NCBI GenBank assembly: GCA_003157895.1
Contig: PMKW01000197.1
Span: 1,144-7,799 of the forward strand
Source of the DNA: Methanoregula sp.
Lineage (GTDB): Archaea > Halobacteriota > Methanomicrobia > Methanomicrobiales > Methanospirillaceae
Direction of reading: 5' to 3'
DNA length: 6,656 bases
A program made the position numbers and the translations under genes. The notes beneath the pieces were generated by a model, which was given only the letters and a program-made list of their open reading frames with translations, searched no databases and was not told the DNA's origin. Numbering within the stretch: the stretch's first letter is position 1; every line of letters begins with the position of its first letter. Positions 1-5,114 of this stretch are shown piece by piece.

Positions 1-290
1 ACAAGCGAGCGGAGGTAGTCGCGGGTGACCTCGTGACCAACGAACTCGGTGTATGCCGAATCCCCGGTAACGTTTGCGATCTTAAAGCTCATCTTCATGT
101 GCTGCTTGGCGTAATCGTTGGTGATCTCGCCGAGCGTGGCGGTCATGATCCGGCCGACAACGCTCTCAGCATCGTTCGCAATGGTATCACCGATGTATGC
201 CTTGCCGAGGTTATCGGGGACATGCACCTTGAACCAGCTCTTGGCTTTCCAGCCTTCAACTCTTCTTCCTACCTGTTTCTTCTTTGCCAT
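1..290 (-). CDS. rps3ae: 30S ribosomal protein S3Ae (eS1), partial, C-terminal part beyond window
   Basis: This is the archaeal/eukaryotic-type small-subunit ribosomal protein S3Ae (eS1), a structural component of the 30S subunit. The first 96 residues are visible. They begin MAKKKQVGRRVEGWKAKSWF, then show the typical VHVPDNLGKAYIGDTIAND stretch and a later TNDYAKQHMKMSFKIANV segment. The family is usually about 200-220 residues, so roughly half is missing past base 1. The ATG at 290 is preceded by AGGTGA (300-295), a good Shine-Dalgarno with 4 bases between it and the start. That Shine-Dalgarno contains the TGA stop of the upstream pcc1 gene, so translation is probably coupled. It is the last visible gene of the rps15-DHH-pcc1-rps3ae operon. 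The identification is firm, from recognisable sequence and the known archaeal association with Pcc1. Confidence 0.95.
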   Translation of the reverse strand, partial: MAKKKQVGRRVEGWKAKSWFKVHVPDNLGKAYIGDTIANDAESVVGRIMTATLGEITNDYAKQHMKMSFKIANVTGDSAYTEFVGHEVTRDYLRSL

Positions 291-294
291 ACTA

Positions 295-540
295 TCACCT
301 GTTTTGTGTGGTTCTCTGTTTTTTTGCAGCGGAACATGCGTCCTCCGCAATTGCCAGGTTCATCAGATAATCGTCCATTGATGCAATGACCGACCGGAGC
401 TGTGTCCCGGTGATCGTTGTTATGACCCTGCCCTCTTCCGCCTTCGTTTCCATGCTGCGGAGGTTGTCCGGGGCCAGTGCCGCGGAAACACACCGGGCAT
501 TTTCGTGCACGGTCGTGATGGTACCTTCGATCTGCATCAT
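295..540 (-). CDS. pcc1: KEOPS complex subunit Pcc1
   Basis: This 81-residue protein matches Pcc1, the small dimerising subunit of the KEOPS complex. With Kae1, Bud32 and Cgi121, KEOPS transfers threonylcarbamoyl to A37 of ANN-decoding tRNAs to make t6A. Visible are the N-terminal beta segment (IEGTITTVHENARCVSAALAPDN, residues 4-26), the central beta pair ending RVITTITGTQ, and a final helix SVIASMDDYLMNLAIAE (50-66), the usual Pcc1 order. Its length is normal for archaea. The chosen start is the first of two adjacent ATGs (540 and 537). The first overlaps the TGA of the DHH gene as ATGA, and AGGAGG lies 10 bases upstream (556-551) inside the DHH gene. Only 4 bases separate it from rps3ae. 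Placement between a RecJ-like gene and S3Ae is a recurring euryarchaeal arrangement. Short proteins of this kind are weakly conserved, so part of the confidence comes from context. Confidence 0.9.
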   Translation of the reverse strand: MMQIEGTITTVHENARCVSAALAPDNLRSMETKAEEGRVITTITGTQLRSVIASMDDYLMNLAIAEDACSAAKKQRTTQNR

Positions 541-1766
541 GAGGCAACCGCCTCCTGCCAGCCTTTTGCGAACATTCCTACCTTGTCGCAGGGGATCGTT
601 GCCCCTGCCCGGAGCAGGTGTCCGCCGCCGTTCCCGCCGCAGGATCCGGCAAGGGCACGGACGAGCGGCCCGAGATCTGCGGTCGTGCCCGGCGGGCAGC
701 GTGCCGAGATCCGGCAGAGATCCCCGCCCCTGGCATAGACCAGTACAGGGACTGCGTGCGGGATGTCGCGGGCAAGGATGTCCGAGACATCGCTTGCGAG
801 TGTCGCGTTCGTGATCTCGTACACCCCTTTGTGACCCTCGACCGGGTGAGCGGTCCTGACCGCTGCAATGACCCGGCCGTGGTGCTGGCGTGCGATCTCC
901 CATGCCCGGTCAAGGTTGTGCGACGAACGCATGCAAAGCGTGGCGGCGATGTCGCCGAATCCGGCCTTGCCGCAGGCATCGATCACTGCCGTAAGGGCAT
1001 GGGCGTCCTCAATCACTTCGCGCTGGAGGTGGAACGTGTCGCCGTAAACCGAGAGCAGGCTTGCTGCCGTGGTCTTCGGGGCCGCTTCGAGCACAACCTG
1101 CGAAAGGAGCGTATCGAGTTTTATCCCGTCGCTGCCCTGTGCCGGGTCACGGGACTGGCCGATAATATCAGCGATGCGCTCTTCTGCGCCGCTGATCCCG
1201 TCGAGGTACGGGCCTGTTGCCATATACCAGCGCTCAGTCATATCCCTGCCGGGCAGGGTGATTCCCCGGTCCGGTACGATGATCCCGTTTGTGATCCCCT
1301 CATTGAAGATCTCGAGGTTCGGACCTTTCATCTGCTGGCCGTCGCCGATGATACCGGGTATTACGAGCCCTGCAAGGTCGCGGTTGTCCCCCAGTTTCTG
1401 GGCAACGTAATATGCGGTGCCTGCTGAAGACAGTTCGCGGTCGCCGTCAATCCCATAAAGCCGCGGGTTGACGTGGAATTCACCTTCGGACAGCGGGAGG
1501 TGGTGGTCGACGACTATCACGTCACGCGGGAGGTCTTCCGTGCCCGCTCCGAGATCGCAGAGAAGGTATGCGGTATCCCCTCCAAGATCGGACAGGGCGA
1601 TTTCCTGCCGGACACGGAGCCGGAAGCGGATACCCGCACGGAGCATCGCGTGGCAGAGGATCGAGGCAGCGGCTATACCGTCTGCATCGTGGTGTGCATA
1701 CACCTCGATGAACTCCTGCCTTTTGATCCGGTCTGCTACGGTTCCCGCTGCGGTCTCAAGTGACAT
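537..1766 (-). CDS. DHH/DHHA1 family phosphoesterase, archaeal RecJ-like
   Basis: This 409-residue protein is a DHH-superfamily phosphoesterase, probably a Mn/Mg-dependent single-strand nuclease or nucleotide phosphodiesterase related to bacterial RecJ. The N-terminal catalytic domain shows motif I HHDADG (residues 25-30, D27 and D29), motif II CDLG (D71), the name-giving DHH (87-89) and GIIGD (D142). The C-terminal DHHA1 substrate-binding domain ends with GGNGGGH (377-383). All expected metal ligands appear intact. The ATG at 1766 has an in-frame TAA at 1784-1782 and no start codon between, so it is the most upstream start possible. No good Shine-Dalgarno lies close; AGGT sits 17 bases away. 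It follows rps15 by 27 bases and overlaps pcc1 by 4. The position next to rps15 matches that of one of the Pyrococcus RecJ-like paralogues (from memory). Whether it is a replication-associated GINS partner, a repair nuclease or an RNase cannot be decided from sequence alone. Confidence 0.92.
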   Translation of the reverse strand: MSLETAAGTVADRIKRQEFIEVYAHHDADGIAAASILCHAMLRAGIRFRLRVRQEIALSDLGGDTAYLLCDLGAGTEDLPRDVIVVDHHLPLSEGEFHVNPRLYGIDGDRELSSAGTAYYVAQKLGDNRDLAGLVIPGIIGDGQQMKGPNLEIFNEGITNGIIVPDRGITLPGRDMTERWYMATGPYLDGISGAEERIADIIGQSRDPAQGSDGIKLDTLLSQVVLEAAPKTTAASLLSVYGDTFHLQREVIEDAHALTAVIDACGKAGFGDIAATLCMRSSHNLDRAWEIARQHHGRVIAAVRTAHPVEGHKGVYEITNATLASDVSDILARDIPHAVPVLVYARGGDLCRISARCPPGTTADLGPLVRALAGSCGGNGGGHLLRAGATIPCDKVGMFAKGWQEAVAS

Positions 1767-1793
1767 GGTTTTCTGGACGATTTACCTGAACAC

Positions 1794-2252
1794 TTACCTG
1801 GACAGCAGGATCTCGGTGTTCTCCGGCTTGTAGACCCAGCCGGCAGGCAGTCTCCTGCTTCCCGTGTAGTACCTGACGAGCCTTCGGACCTTGGACTCGA
1901 CCAGCTGGAGCTGGCGTTTGTTGTGCAGGTCCTTCTTGTTGTCCGCGAGATGTTTCCTGAGACCCAGTGCCTTGATCATCAGGTCACGGAGATCCTCGGG
2001 GATCTCGGATGCGACCTTGTTTGCTCTCAGGATGTCCCCGATACGCTTGCCGGTCGCAAGTTTCACATCGGGAACACCGTAGCGGTCCCGGAGTACCAGT
2101 CCGATCTTCGCGCTCGATGCGCCTTCCTTTCTCAGATCCAGGATGATCTTCTCGATAGCCTTGGTGTCCGTGTTGGACCACGCGGGCGCCTGTTTCCGGT
2201 AGGGGCGGACTGAGCATGACTTGCCCCTTCTTCGGGCATGCATTCGTGCCAT
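1794..2252 (-). CDS. rps15: 30S ribosomal protein S15 (uS15, archaeal form)
   Basis: This is small-subunit ribosomal protein S15, which binds the central domain of 16S rRNA early in 30S assembly. The 152-residue product begins MARMHARRRGKSCSVRP, the characteristic archaeal N-terminal extension. The conserved core follows: SSAKIGLVLRDRYGVPDVK, then LRDLMIKALGLRKHLADNKK and a C-terminal KVRRLVRYYTGSRRLPAGW. Its length is normal for archaea and longer than the roughly 89-residue bacterial protein. The reading frame stays open for 43 further codons upstream to base 2381, but that part is unlike S15. The AAGGAGG site at 2266-2260, 7 bases before the ATG, fixes the start. It is the first gene of the operon and is followed after 27 bases by the DHH gene. 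Confidence 0.96.
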   Translation of the reverse strand: MARMHARRRGKSCSVRPYRKQAPAWSNTDTKAIEKIILDLRKEGASSAKIGLVLRDRYGVPDVKLATGKRIGDILRANKVASEIPEDLRDLMIKALGLRKHLADNKKDLHNKRQLQLVESKVRRLVRYYTGSRRLPAGWVYKPENTEILLSR

Positions 2253-2259
2253 TGTGTAG

Positions 2260-2266
2260 CCTCCTT
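2260..2266 (-). promoter_or_regulatory. Ribosome-binding site deciding the rps15 start
   Basis: The minus strand reads AAGGAGG here, 7 bases before the ATG at 2252. It pairs with the archaeal 16S 3' end and rules out the 43-codon upstream extension of the same open frame. Confidence 0.85.
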
Positions 2267-2326
2267 GTAATAGACAAGAAAGTAAGTCCAGAAAAGTCGA
2301 GTATTGGTTACTGACTCCCTGTAATC

Positions 2327-2396
2327 CCAAAGCCATCTTTGGCAGTGCGGTGTCGCACGTCGGACTTACATCTGTCAGCACAGGTAAAAGTGCTGA
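2327..2396 (-). promoter_or_regulatory. Three tandem hairpins in the rps15 leader
   Basis: Three perfect short inverted repeats follow one another in the region upstream of rps15. The first is TCAGCAC/GTGCTGA (2375-2381 with 2390-2396, loop 8). The second is GTGCG/CGCAC (2345-2349 with 2354-2358, loop 4). The third is CCAAAG/CTTTGG (2327-2332 with 2337-2342, loop 4). If transcription starts about 25 bases below the TATA-like box at 2415-2422, the first hairpin sits at the very 5' end of the mRNA and the others lie in a leader of about 140 bases. The inverted repeats are directly visible. A role in autoregulation by S15, or in mRNA stability, is inference. The palindromes could also be DNA operator sites for the divergent trmO side. 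Confidence 0.4.
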
Positions 2397-2414
2397 TCAT
2401 CAATCTACGGGGGG

Positions 2415-2422
2415 TATAATAA
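2415..2422 (-). promoter_or_regulatory. Candidate TATA box for the rps15 operon
   Basis: On the minus strand this reads TTATTATA, close to the archaeal TATA consensus. It would start transcription near 2392, giving a leader of about 140 bases before rps15. Read on the plus strand it is TATAATAA and could instead serve the divergent trmO gene, though that would place the start some 75 bases upstream of it. No convincing purine-rich BRE is visible on either side. Confidence 0.35.
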
Positions 2423-2461
2423 GAGTATCGGATACGGTTGAGAAGTTTTCTGAACCTGCCA

Positions 2462-2489
2462 GTTTATTTTCCGGCAACCAGTAAATACC
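2462..2489 (+). promoter_or_regulatory. Candidate promoter elements for trmO
   Basis: Two AT-rich patches lie in an otherwise C-rich stretch. GTTTATTTT at 2462-2470 would give a short leader of about 20 bases. GTAAATAC at 2481-2488 lies about 29 bases before the ATG and would fit a leaderless transcript. No Shine-Dalgarno precedes the trmO ATG, which favours the leaderless reading. This is inference from spacing. Confidence 0.3.
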
Positions 2490-2513
2490 CCCGCCTCCCA
2501 CCACCCATTACTG

Positions 2514-2933
2514 ATGACACCCCTACCTATTGAGCTCCACCCTGTCGGCTCTGTCCGCTCCCCTTATAAGACAAAGGGGGACGCACCCCGGCAGGGACGA
2601 CTCTCCGATACCATCTCCGAGATCGTGATTGAAGAAGAATATCGCCCCGCCCTCTGGCAGATCGAGGGAAGAAAACATCTCTGGATCCTCTGCTGGTTCG
2701 ACCGGGCGGACCGGACGATCCTCCGGGCAGTTCCGCCTGGTACATCGGTCGAGAAGGGCGTGTTCGCCATCCGTTCTCCCGATCGCCCGAACCCGGATTC
2801 GCTCTGCATGGTCGATCTGATCGGCGTAAAAGACGGTGTCCTGAAGGTACGGGGGCTGGACGCGTTTGACGGGACGCCGGTCGTCGACATCAAGGTATAT
2901 TCGGCCGAGATCGACTGCGCATGTGAGGGTTGA
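2514..2933 (+). CDS. trmO: TrmO/TsaA-family tRNA (t6A37-N6)-methyltransferase-like protein
   Basis: This 139-residue protein belongs to the TsaA/YaeB/VirR-type family (UPF0066). Its characterised E. coli member TrmO uses S-adenosylmethionine to methylate t6A37 of tRNA to m6t6A. The sequence shows the N-terminal HPVGSVRSPY (residues 9-18), the core EKGVFAIRSPDRPNP (80-94) and GLDAFDGTPVVDIK (114-127). These are the three signature blocks of the beta-barrel SAM-binding domain. Length fits the short archaeal members, which lack the C-terminal domain of the bacterial enzyme. After RPNP it has Asp95-Ser96 where I recall a hydrophobic residue plus Gly or Ala, so substrate or activity may differ. 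It is transcribed divergently from the operon carrying pcc1, a component of the machinery that makes t6A. There is no visible Shine-Dalgarno. Family assignment is strong; the exact substrate is inferred. Confidence 0.87.
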   Translation: MTPLPIELHPVGSVRSPYKTKGDAPRQGRLSDTISEIVIEEEYRPALWQIEGRKHLWILCWFDRADRTILRAVPPGTSVEKGVFAIRSPDRPNPDSLCMVDLIGVKDGVLKVRGLDAFDGTPVVDIKVYSAEIDCACEG

Positions 2934-2969
2934 CCGTTTCGGGACTTTCCCCCCGGGCGGGTGCTCTTG

Positions 2970-3034
2970 GTGCCGGAAATGGATTGATAACCCGCTCCCC
3001 CGGCCGTTCCGGCACAGCTGCTTCCGGAATCCAT
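2970..3034. repeat. Intergenic inverted repeat with a competing third arm
   Basis: GTGCCGGAA (2970-2978) and TTCCGGCAC (3007-3015) form a perfect 9-base inverted repeat with a 28-base loop. A second downstream copy, CTTCCGG at 3021-3027 followed by AATCCAT (3028-3034), pairs with CCGGAA plus ATGGATT (2973-2985), giving an alternative foldback. It lies between trmO and the next gene, both on the plus strand. It could be a 3' end structure for trmO, a protein site, or a degenerate repeat element. There is no poly-T tract after it. The rest of 2934-3133 holds no gene that I can support. Confidence 0.4.
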
Positions 3035-3100
3035 AAGAGAATACGGGCCATCTTTTTCAGGCAGATCATCCCCCGTCGTTCCTGACGGTGTCCCGTACCC

Positions 3101-3106
3101 TTTTTA
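3101..3106 (+). promoter_or_regulatory. Weak TATA-like box before the HEPN-like gene
   Basis: TTTTTA within a pyrimidine-rich stretch is centred about 30 bases before the ATG at 3134. This spacing would give a leaderless or almost leaderless transcript. The only nearby Shine-Dalgarno-like sequence (GAGAACGGG) is poor, which agrees. The match to the consensus is weak. Confidence 0.25.
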
Positions 3107-3133
3107 CCTCACAAAGAGAACGGGATACTACAG

Positions 3134-3871
3134 ATGGACAAGATCCCCCTTGAGGTGCAGGGCGAGGACTCCCCGATCCGGTTCCGGGACTGCTTCTCCG
3201 TACGCTACATCCAGTCCTCCGCCCTCCTCTGCCGGCTGGCATTTGCGATCGAGCAGGAGTACCTCAGGGGAGGTCCGGTCCAGCCGGATGCCCAGCTCCG
3301 GCATCAGGCCTTCACCCTCAATGCGATCCTCTCCTCCGTCACCTTTCTGGAATCCACTATCAACGAACTCCACGCAGATTCAACAGACGAGGAGTTTTCT
3401 GCCATCGATGAAAAGCACGAGGCGCTTCTCAGGACGATCGGGAGGCAGTGGCATAATCCCCGGAACTTCGACCGGGCGCCGATGCTCACCAAGTACCAGA
3501 CTATCCTTTCCATTGCCGGCCAGCCCGGGTTCGATGAGGGGGACCAGGCATTTGCCAATGTCCGGATCCTGATAGAGATCCGCAACCACCTCCTGCATTA
3601 TACCCGGGAATGGGTCGTCATCCACGACCGGCAGCACCCGGGCCGGGAACCGGAGAGCACATCGGACCATTTCGAGAAGATCCTGTACCATACGTTCGCC
3701 TCTAACCCGCTGGCCGGAAAAAATGTCCCCTTCTTCCCGGACCGTTGCCTCGGTCACGGGTGTGCGGAATGGGCAATCATGAATAGTATCATCTTTGTGG
3801 ACGAGTTCTATCGCAGGCTCGGTATGCCGGTGCTGTACGAAGGGATCCGGGAGGAACTGGGGACGCGATAG
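3134..3871 (+). CDS. Hypothetical protein with a HEPN-like R-x4-H motif
   Basis: I do not recognise a named family for this 245-residue soluble protein. It appears mostly helical, with no signal peptide or membrane segment. Near the middle, ANVRILIEIRNHLLHYTREW (141-160) contains R150-N-H-L-L-H155. This matches the R-x4-6-H motif of HEPN domains, in which the residue after Arg is often Asn and the motif sits at the start of a helix. HEPN proteins are often metal-independent RNases in toxin-antitoxin, abortive-infection and CRISPR contexts, though many are inactive or only bind nucleotides. Upstream helices (about 20-45 and 57-80, with LNAILSSVTFLESTINEL) and a late helix, AEWAIMNSIIFVDEFYRRLG, fit an all-alpha bundle. 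No partner antitoxin or nucleotidyltransferase gene is adjacent: trmO lies upstream and the downstream gene is convergent. The gene is likely real given its long frame and typical codon use. The HEPN call is motif-based inference. Confidence 0.75.
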   Translation: MDKIPLEVQGEDSPIRFRDCFSVRYIQSSALLCRLAFAIEQEYLRGGPVQPDAQLRHQAFTLNAILSSVTFLESTINELHADSTDEEFSAIDEKHEALLRTIGRQWHNPRNFDRAPMLTKYQTILSIAGQPGFDEGDQAFANVRILIEIRNHLLHYTREWVVIHDRQHPGREPESTSDHFEKILYHTFASNPLAGKNVPFFPDRCLGHGCAEWAIMNSIIFVDEFYRRLGMPVLYEGIREELGTR

Positions 3872-3924
3872 ATCTTGAGGAGGTTCCCTATCTTATGAGA
3901 TATGATTTTATCCTCCAATGGACG

Positions 3925-4782
3925 TTACTTGATTACCGGTACCGTTTGTTCTACGGTAACGGCTTCGTCGGTTGAGGAGCTAGCGGAAGTAATAAGAGAG
4001 CTTCCTTCACGGGCGGGGACGTAATATTCCCACCGGTCGCCACTGGAAAGTGTACCGGCAAAGACCCAGACCGGTTCGAGAAATTCCTGGGATTCGTACT
4101 TCTCCCTCTCATAATATCCAAGCTGTATTTTATCGACATTCAGCTCGCAGTTGCATTTTGGGCGATGACCTAGTAATTCCCCCCGTTCTATTTTCTCGAT
4201 TGCTATGGATACGGGAATTACCTGCGCGGTTCCGGCAGGTTCTATGGTATGCCAGACTTTATTGAGATAGAGGAGTTCTCCGTTCTCTCCGAGTTCAATT
4301 CTGATGAATCCTCCCTCTCCACCGACCGGAATTCCACTAATATTTCGGTAAAATTGAACAGTTGTTGAGACTGGTTCCCTATCAGTTACCTGATGAGTTT
4401 TGGTATTATAGGTTTCAATATATTGGGTTTCAACAGAGGAGAGTTGAGCATCCGCTGGCAATCCTCCATATGACAATAATGCATTGTCAGACGCTAAAGG
4501 CGCTTCTGCTTCCGATGTTACATTAGGACCGCTAGCAAAAAATGTTCCAGAGAAATAAAATGCCGTATCGTTTTCTTGTGGGACAACCCAGTACAACATG
4601 ACATTATCAGGAGTCGGGGGAATGGTGGTGCAGATAGTAATGTCCCCGTATTGAGTTGTAATCGAGTTTGCTCCGATGCAGGAAGGTTTCACGATTCCTG
4701 TTTGTTGCAGGAAAATGGCCGCGAGAATTATTACACCGGTTGCTGCAGCCAATAGTATCCGGTAAGTGCTCGCCGTAGTCAT
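3925..4782 (-). CDS. Membrane-anchored extracytoplasmic protein of unknown function
   Basis: This 285-residue protein has one N-terminal hydrophobic segment (residues 9-25, RILLAAATGVIILAAIF) after a short basic start, which suggests a signal anchor with the rest outside the cell. The exported part is rich in Thr, Ser, Glu and beta-prone stretches, with few Lys. It contains NIS, NVT and NDT sequons that could be N-glycosylated. The C-terminal domain has a Cys-x-Cys pair (C210, C212), LGYYE (221-225) and EPVWVFAG (236-243). This loosely recalls PepSY/YycI-like periplasmic domains and matches, from memory, uncharacterised Methanoregula-type proteins. Two further Cys are at 35 and 51. The start at 4782 lacks a strong Shine-Dalgarno, and the first 30 residues make a sensible signal segment. 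The region is noticeably more A+T-rich than its neighbours, which fits an accessory or transferred gene. No enzyme motif is seen. Confidence 0.75.
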   Translation of the reverse strand: MTTASTYRILLAAATGVIILAAIFLQQTGIVKPSCIGANSITTQYGDITICTTIPPTPDNVMLYWVVPQENDTAFYFSGTFFASGPNVTSEAEAPLASDNALLSYGGLPADAQLSSVETQYIETYNTKTHQVTDREPVSTTVQFYRNISGIPVGGEGGFIRIELGENGELLYLNKVWHTIEPAGTAQVIPVSIAIEKIERGELLGHRPKCNCELNVDKIQLGYYEREKYESQEFLEPVWVFAGTLSSGDRWEYYVPAREGSSLITSASSSTDEAVTVEQTVPVIK

Positions 4783-4881
4783 GGGAGCACCGGAGCCGGA
4801 ATCGTTATGGGAAACGTGTGTGCGAAAAATATTGGTATTGGGATATTCATGAAAATTTCACTAAAAAATATTCTGCACGAT

Positions 4882-4892
4882 ATATTATAAAT
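4882..4892 (-). promoter_or_regulatory. Candidate TATA box for the membrane-anchored protein gene
   Basis: On the minus strand this reads TTTATAATATA, the best TATA-box match in the window. It would start transcription near 4860 and leave a leader of about 78 bases before the ATG at 4782. The motif is nearly symmetric, so plus-strand initiation into the hairpin-rich stretch to the right is also possible. Confidence 0.45.
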
Positions 4893-4925
4893 CCACTGAG
4901 ATGATTTCCGGGTTTTCTTTTCGTA

Positions 4926-4982
4926 TTTTTGCGATACCCTACGCGCAAAAACGCCTCGTCGGGGTTTGCGCTACAATAGCGC
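4926..4982. repeat. Four-segment set of mutually exclusive hairpins
   Basis: TTTTTGCG (4926-4933) pairs perfectly with CGCAAAAA (4944-4951). GCGCAAA (4943-4949) also pairs perfectly with TTTGCGC (4965-4971). GCGCT (4968-4972) pairs with AGCGC (4978-4982). Segments 1:2, 2:3 and 3:4 therefore compete, which is the logic of an attenuator or switch. The repeats are read directly. Any function is inferred, and there is no plus-strand gene directly downstream. On the minus strand the structure lies upstream of the TATA-like box at 4882-4892. Confidence 0.4.
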
Positions 4983-5033
4983 ATCCTCTCACTTTCGATG
5001 GCATCGGTTTCATTCTCATATCGCTATCATAAC

Positions 5034-5068
5034 TGTGCCCCGTCCCCCGGCAGGGGACTGGTGGCACA
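5034..5068. repeat. GC-rich intergenic hairpin
   Basis: TGTGCC (5034-5039) pairs with GGCACA (5063-5068), and GTCCCC (5042-5047) pairs with GGGGAC (5053-5058) around a 5-base loop CGGCA. A small asymmetric internal loop (2 against 4 bases) separates the two stems. It lies about 50-80 bases past the stop of the zinc-ribbon gene, beyond the poly-T tracts. It may be a 3' end structure, a protein site or part of a small RNA. Confidence 0.45.
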
Positions 5069-5091
5069 AGAGAGGGGCTGAATCTACTCTT

Positions 5092-5111
5092 AAAAAAAGG
5101 ATGATGAAAAA
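5092..5111 (-). terminator. Poly-T terminator of the GTPase/zinc-ribbon operon
   Basis: On the minus strand the stop at 5115 is followed by TTTTT (5111-5107) and TTTTTTT (5098-5092). Paired T-tracts without a needed hairpin are typical of archaeal transcription termination. The position right after the last gene of the operon supports the call. Confidence 0.6.
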
Positions 5112-5114
5112 CGA

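Larger units (their letters stand above)
4783..5114. other. 332-base gene-free stretch, AT-rich then hairpin-rich
   Basis: No coding region is supported here. The left third (4820-4895) is AT-rich and includes a strong TATA-like box. The middle (4926-4982) carries four short segments able to form alternative hairpins. The right part holds a strong GC-rich foldback (5034-5068) and the A-tracts that act as poly-T terminators for the minus-strand operon at 5115. A plus-strand open frame from a TTG at 4966 runs antisense into the zinc-ribbon gene and has no ribosome-binding site, so it is not called. The stretch could hide a small non-coding RNA, but nothing proves transcription. Confidence 0.6.

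Noticed and set aside
618..1427. Long plus-strand open frame of 269 codons opposite the DHH gene
   Set aside because: It is an antisense shadow of a well-supported gene with intact DHH motifs; its translation has no recognisable domain and no ribosome-binding site.
2253..2381. N-terminal extension of rps15 by 43 codons in the same open frame
   Set aside because: The extension has no resemblance to S15, runs through the leader hairpins, and the AAGGAGG site at 2266-2260 clearly serves the ATG at 2252.
2347..2405. Possible C/D-box small RNA on the minus strand (TGATGA followed by CTGA)
   Set aside because: The guide spacing is 18 bases, a convincing C' box and terminal D box are missing, and the CTGA is part of a perfect hairpin stem.
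3872..3924. Possible bidirectional terminator between the convergent genes
   Set aside because: Only a weak GGAGG/CCTCC pairing and a short TTTTA run are present; not enough to call a terminator.
5034..5070. Possible H/ACA guide RNA (stem with internal loop followed by ACA)
   Set aside because: The ACA is part of the lower stem rather than single-stranded, and no kink-turn or K-loop is visible.
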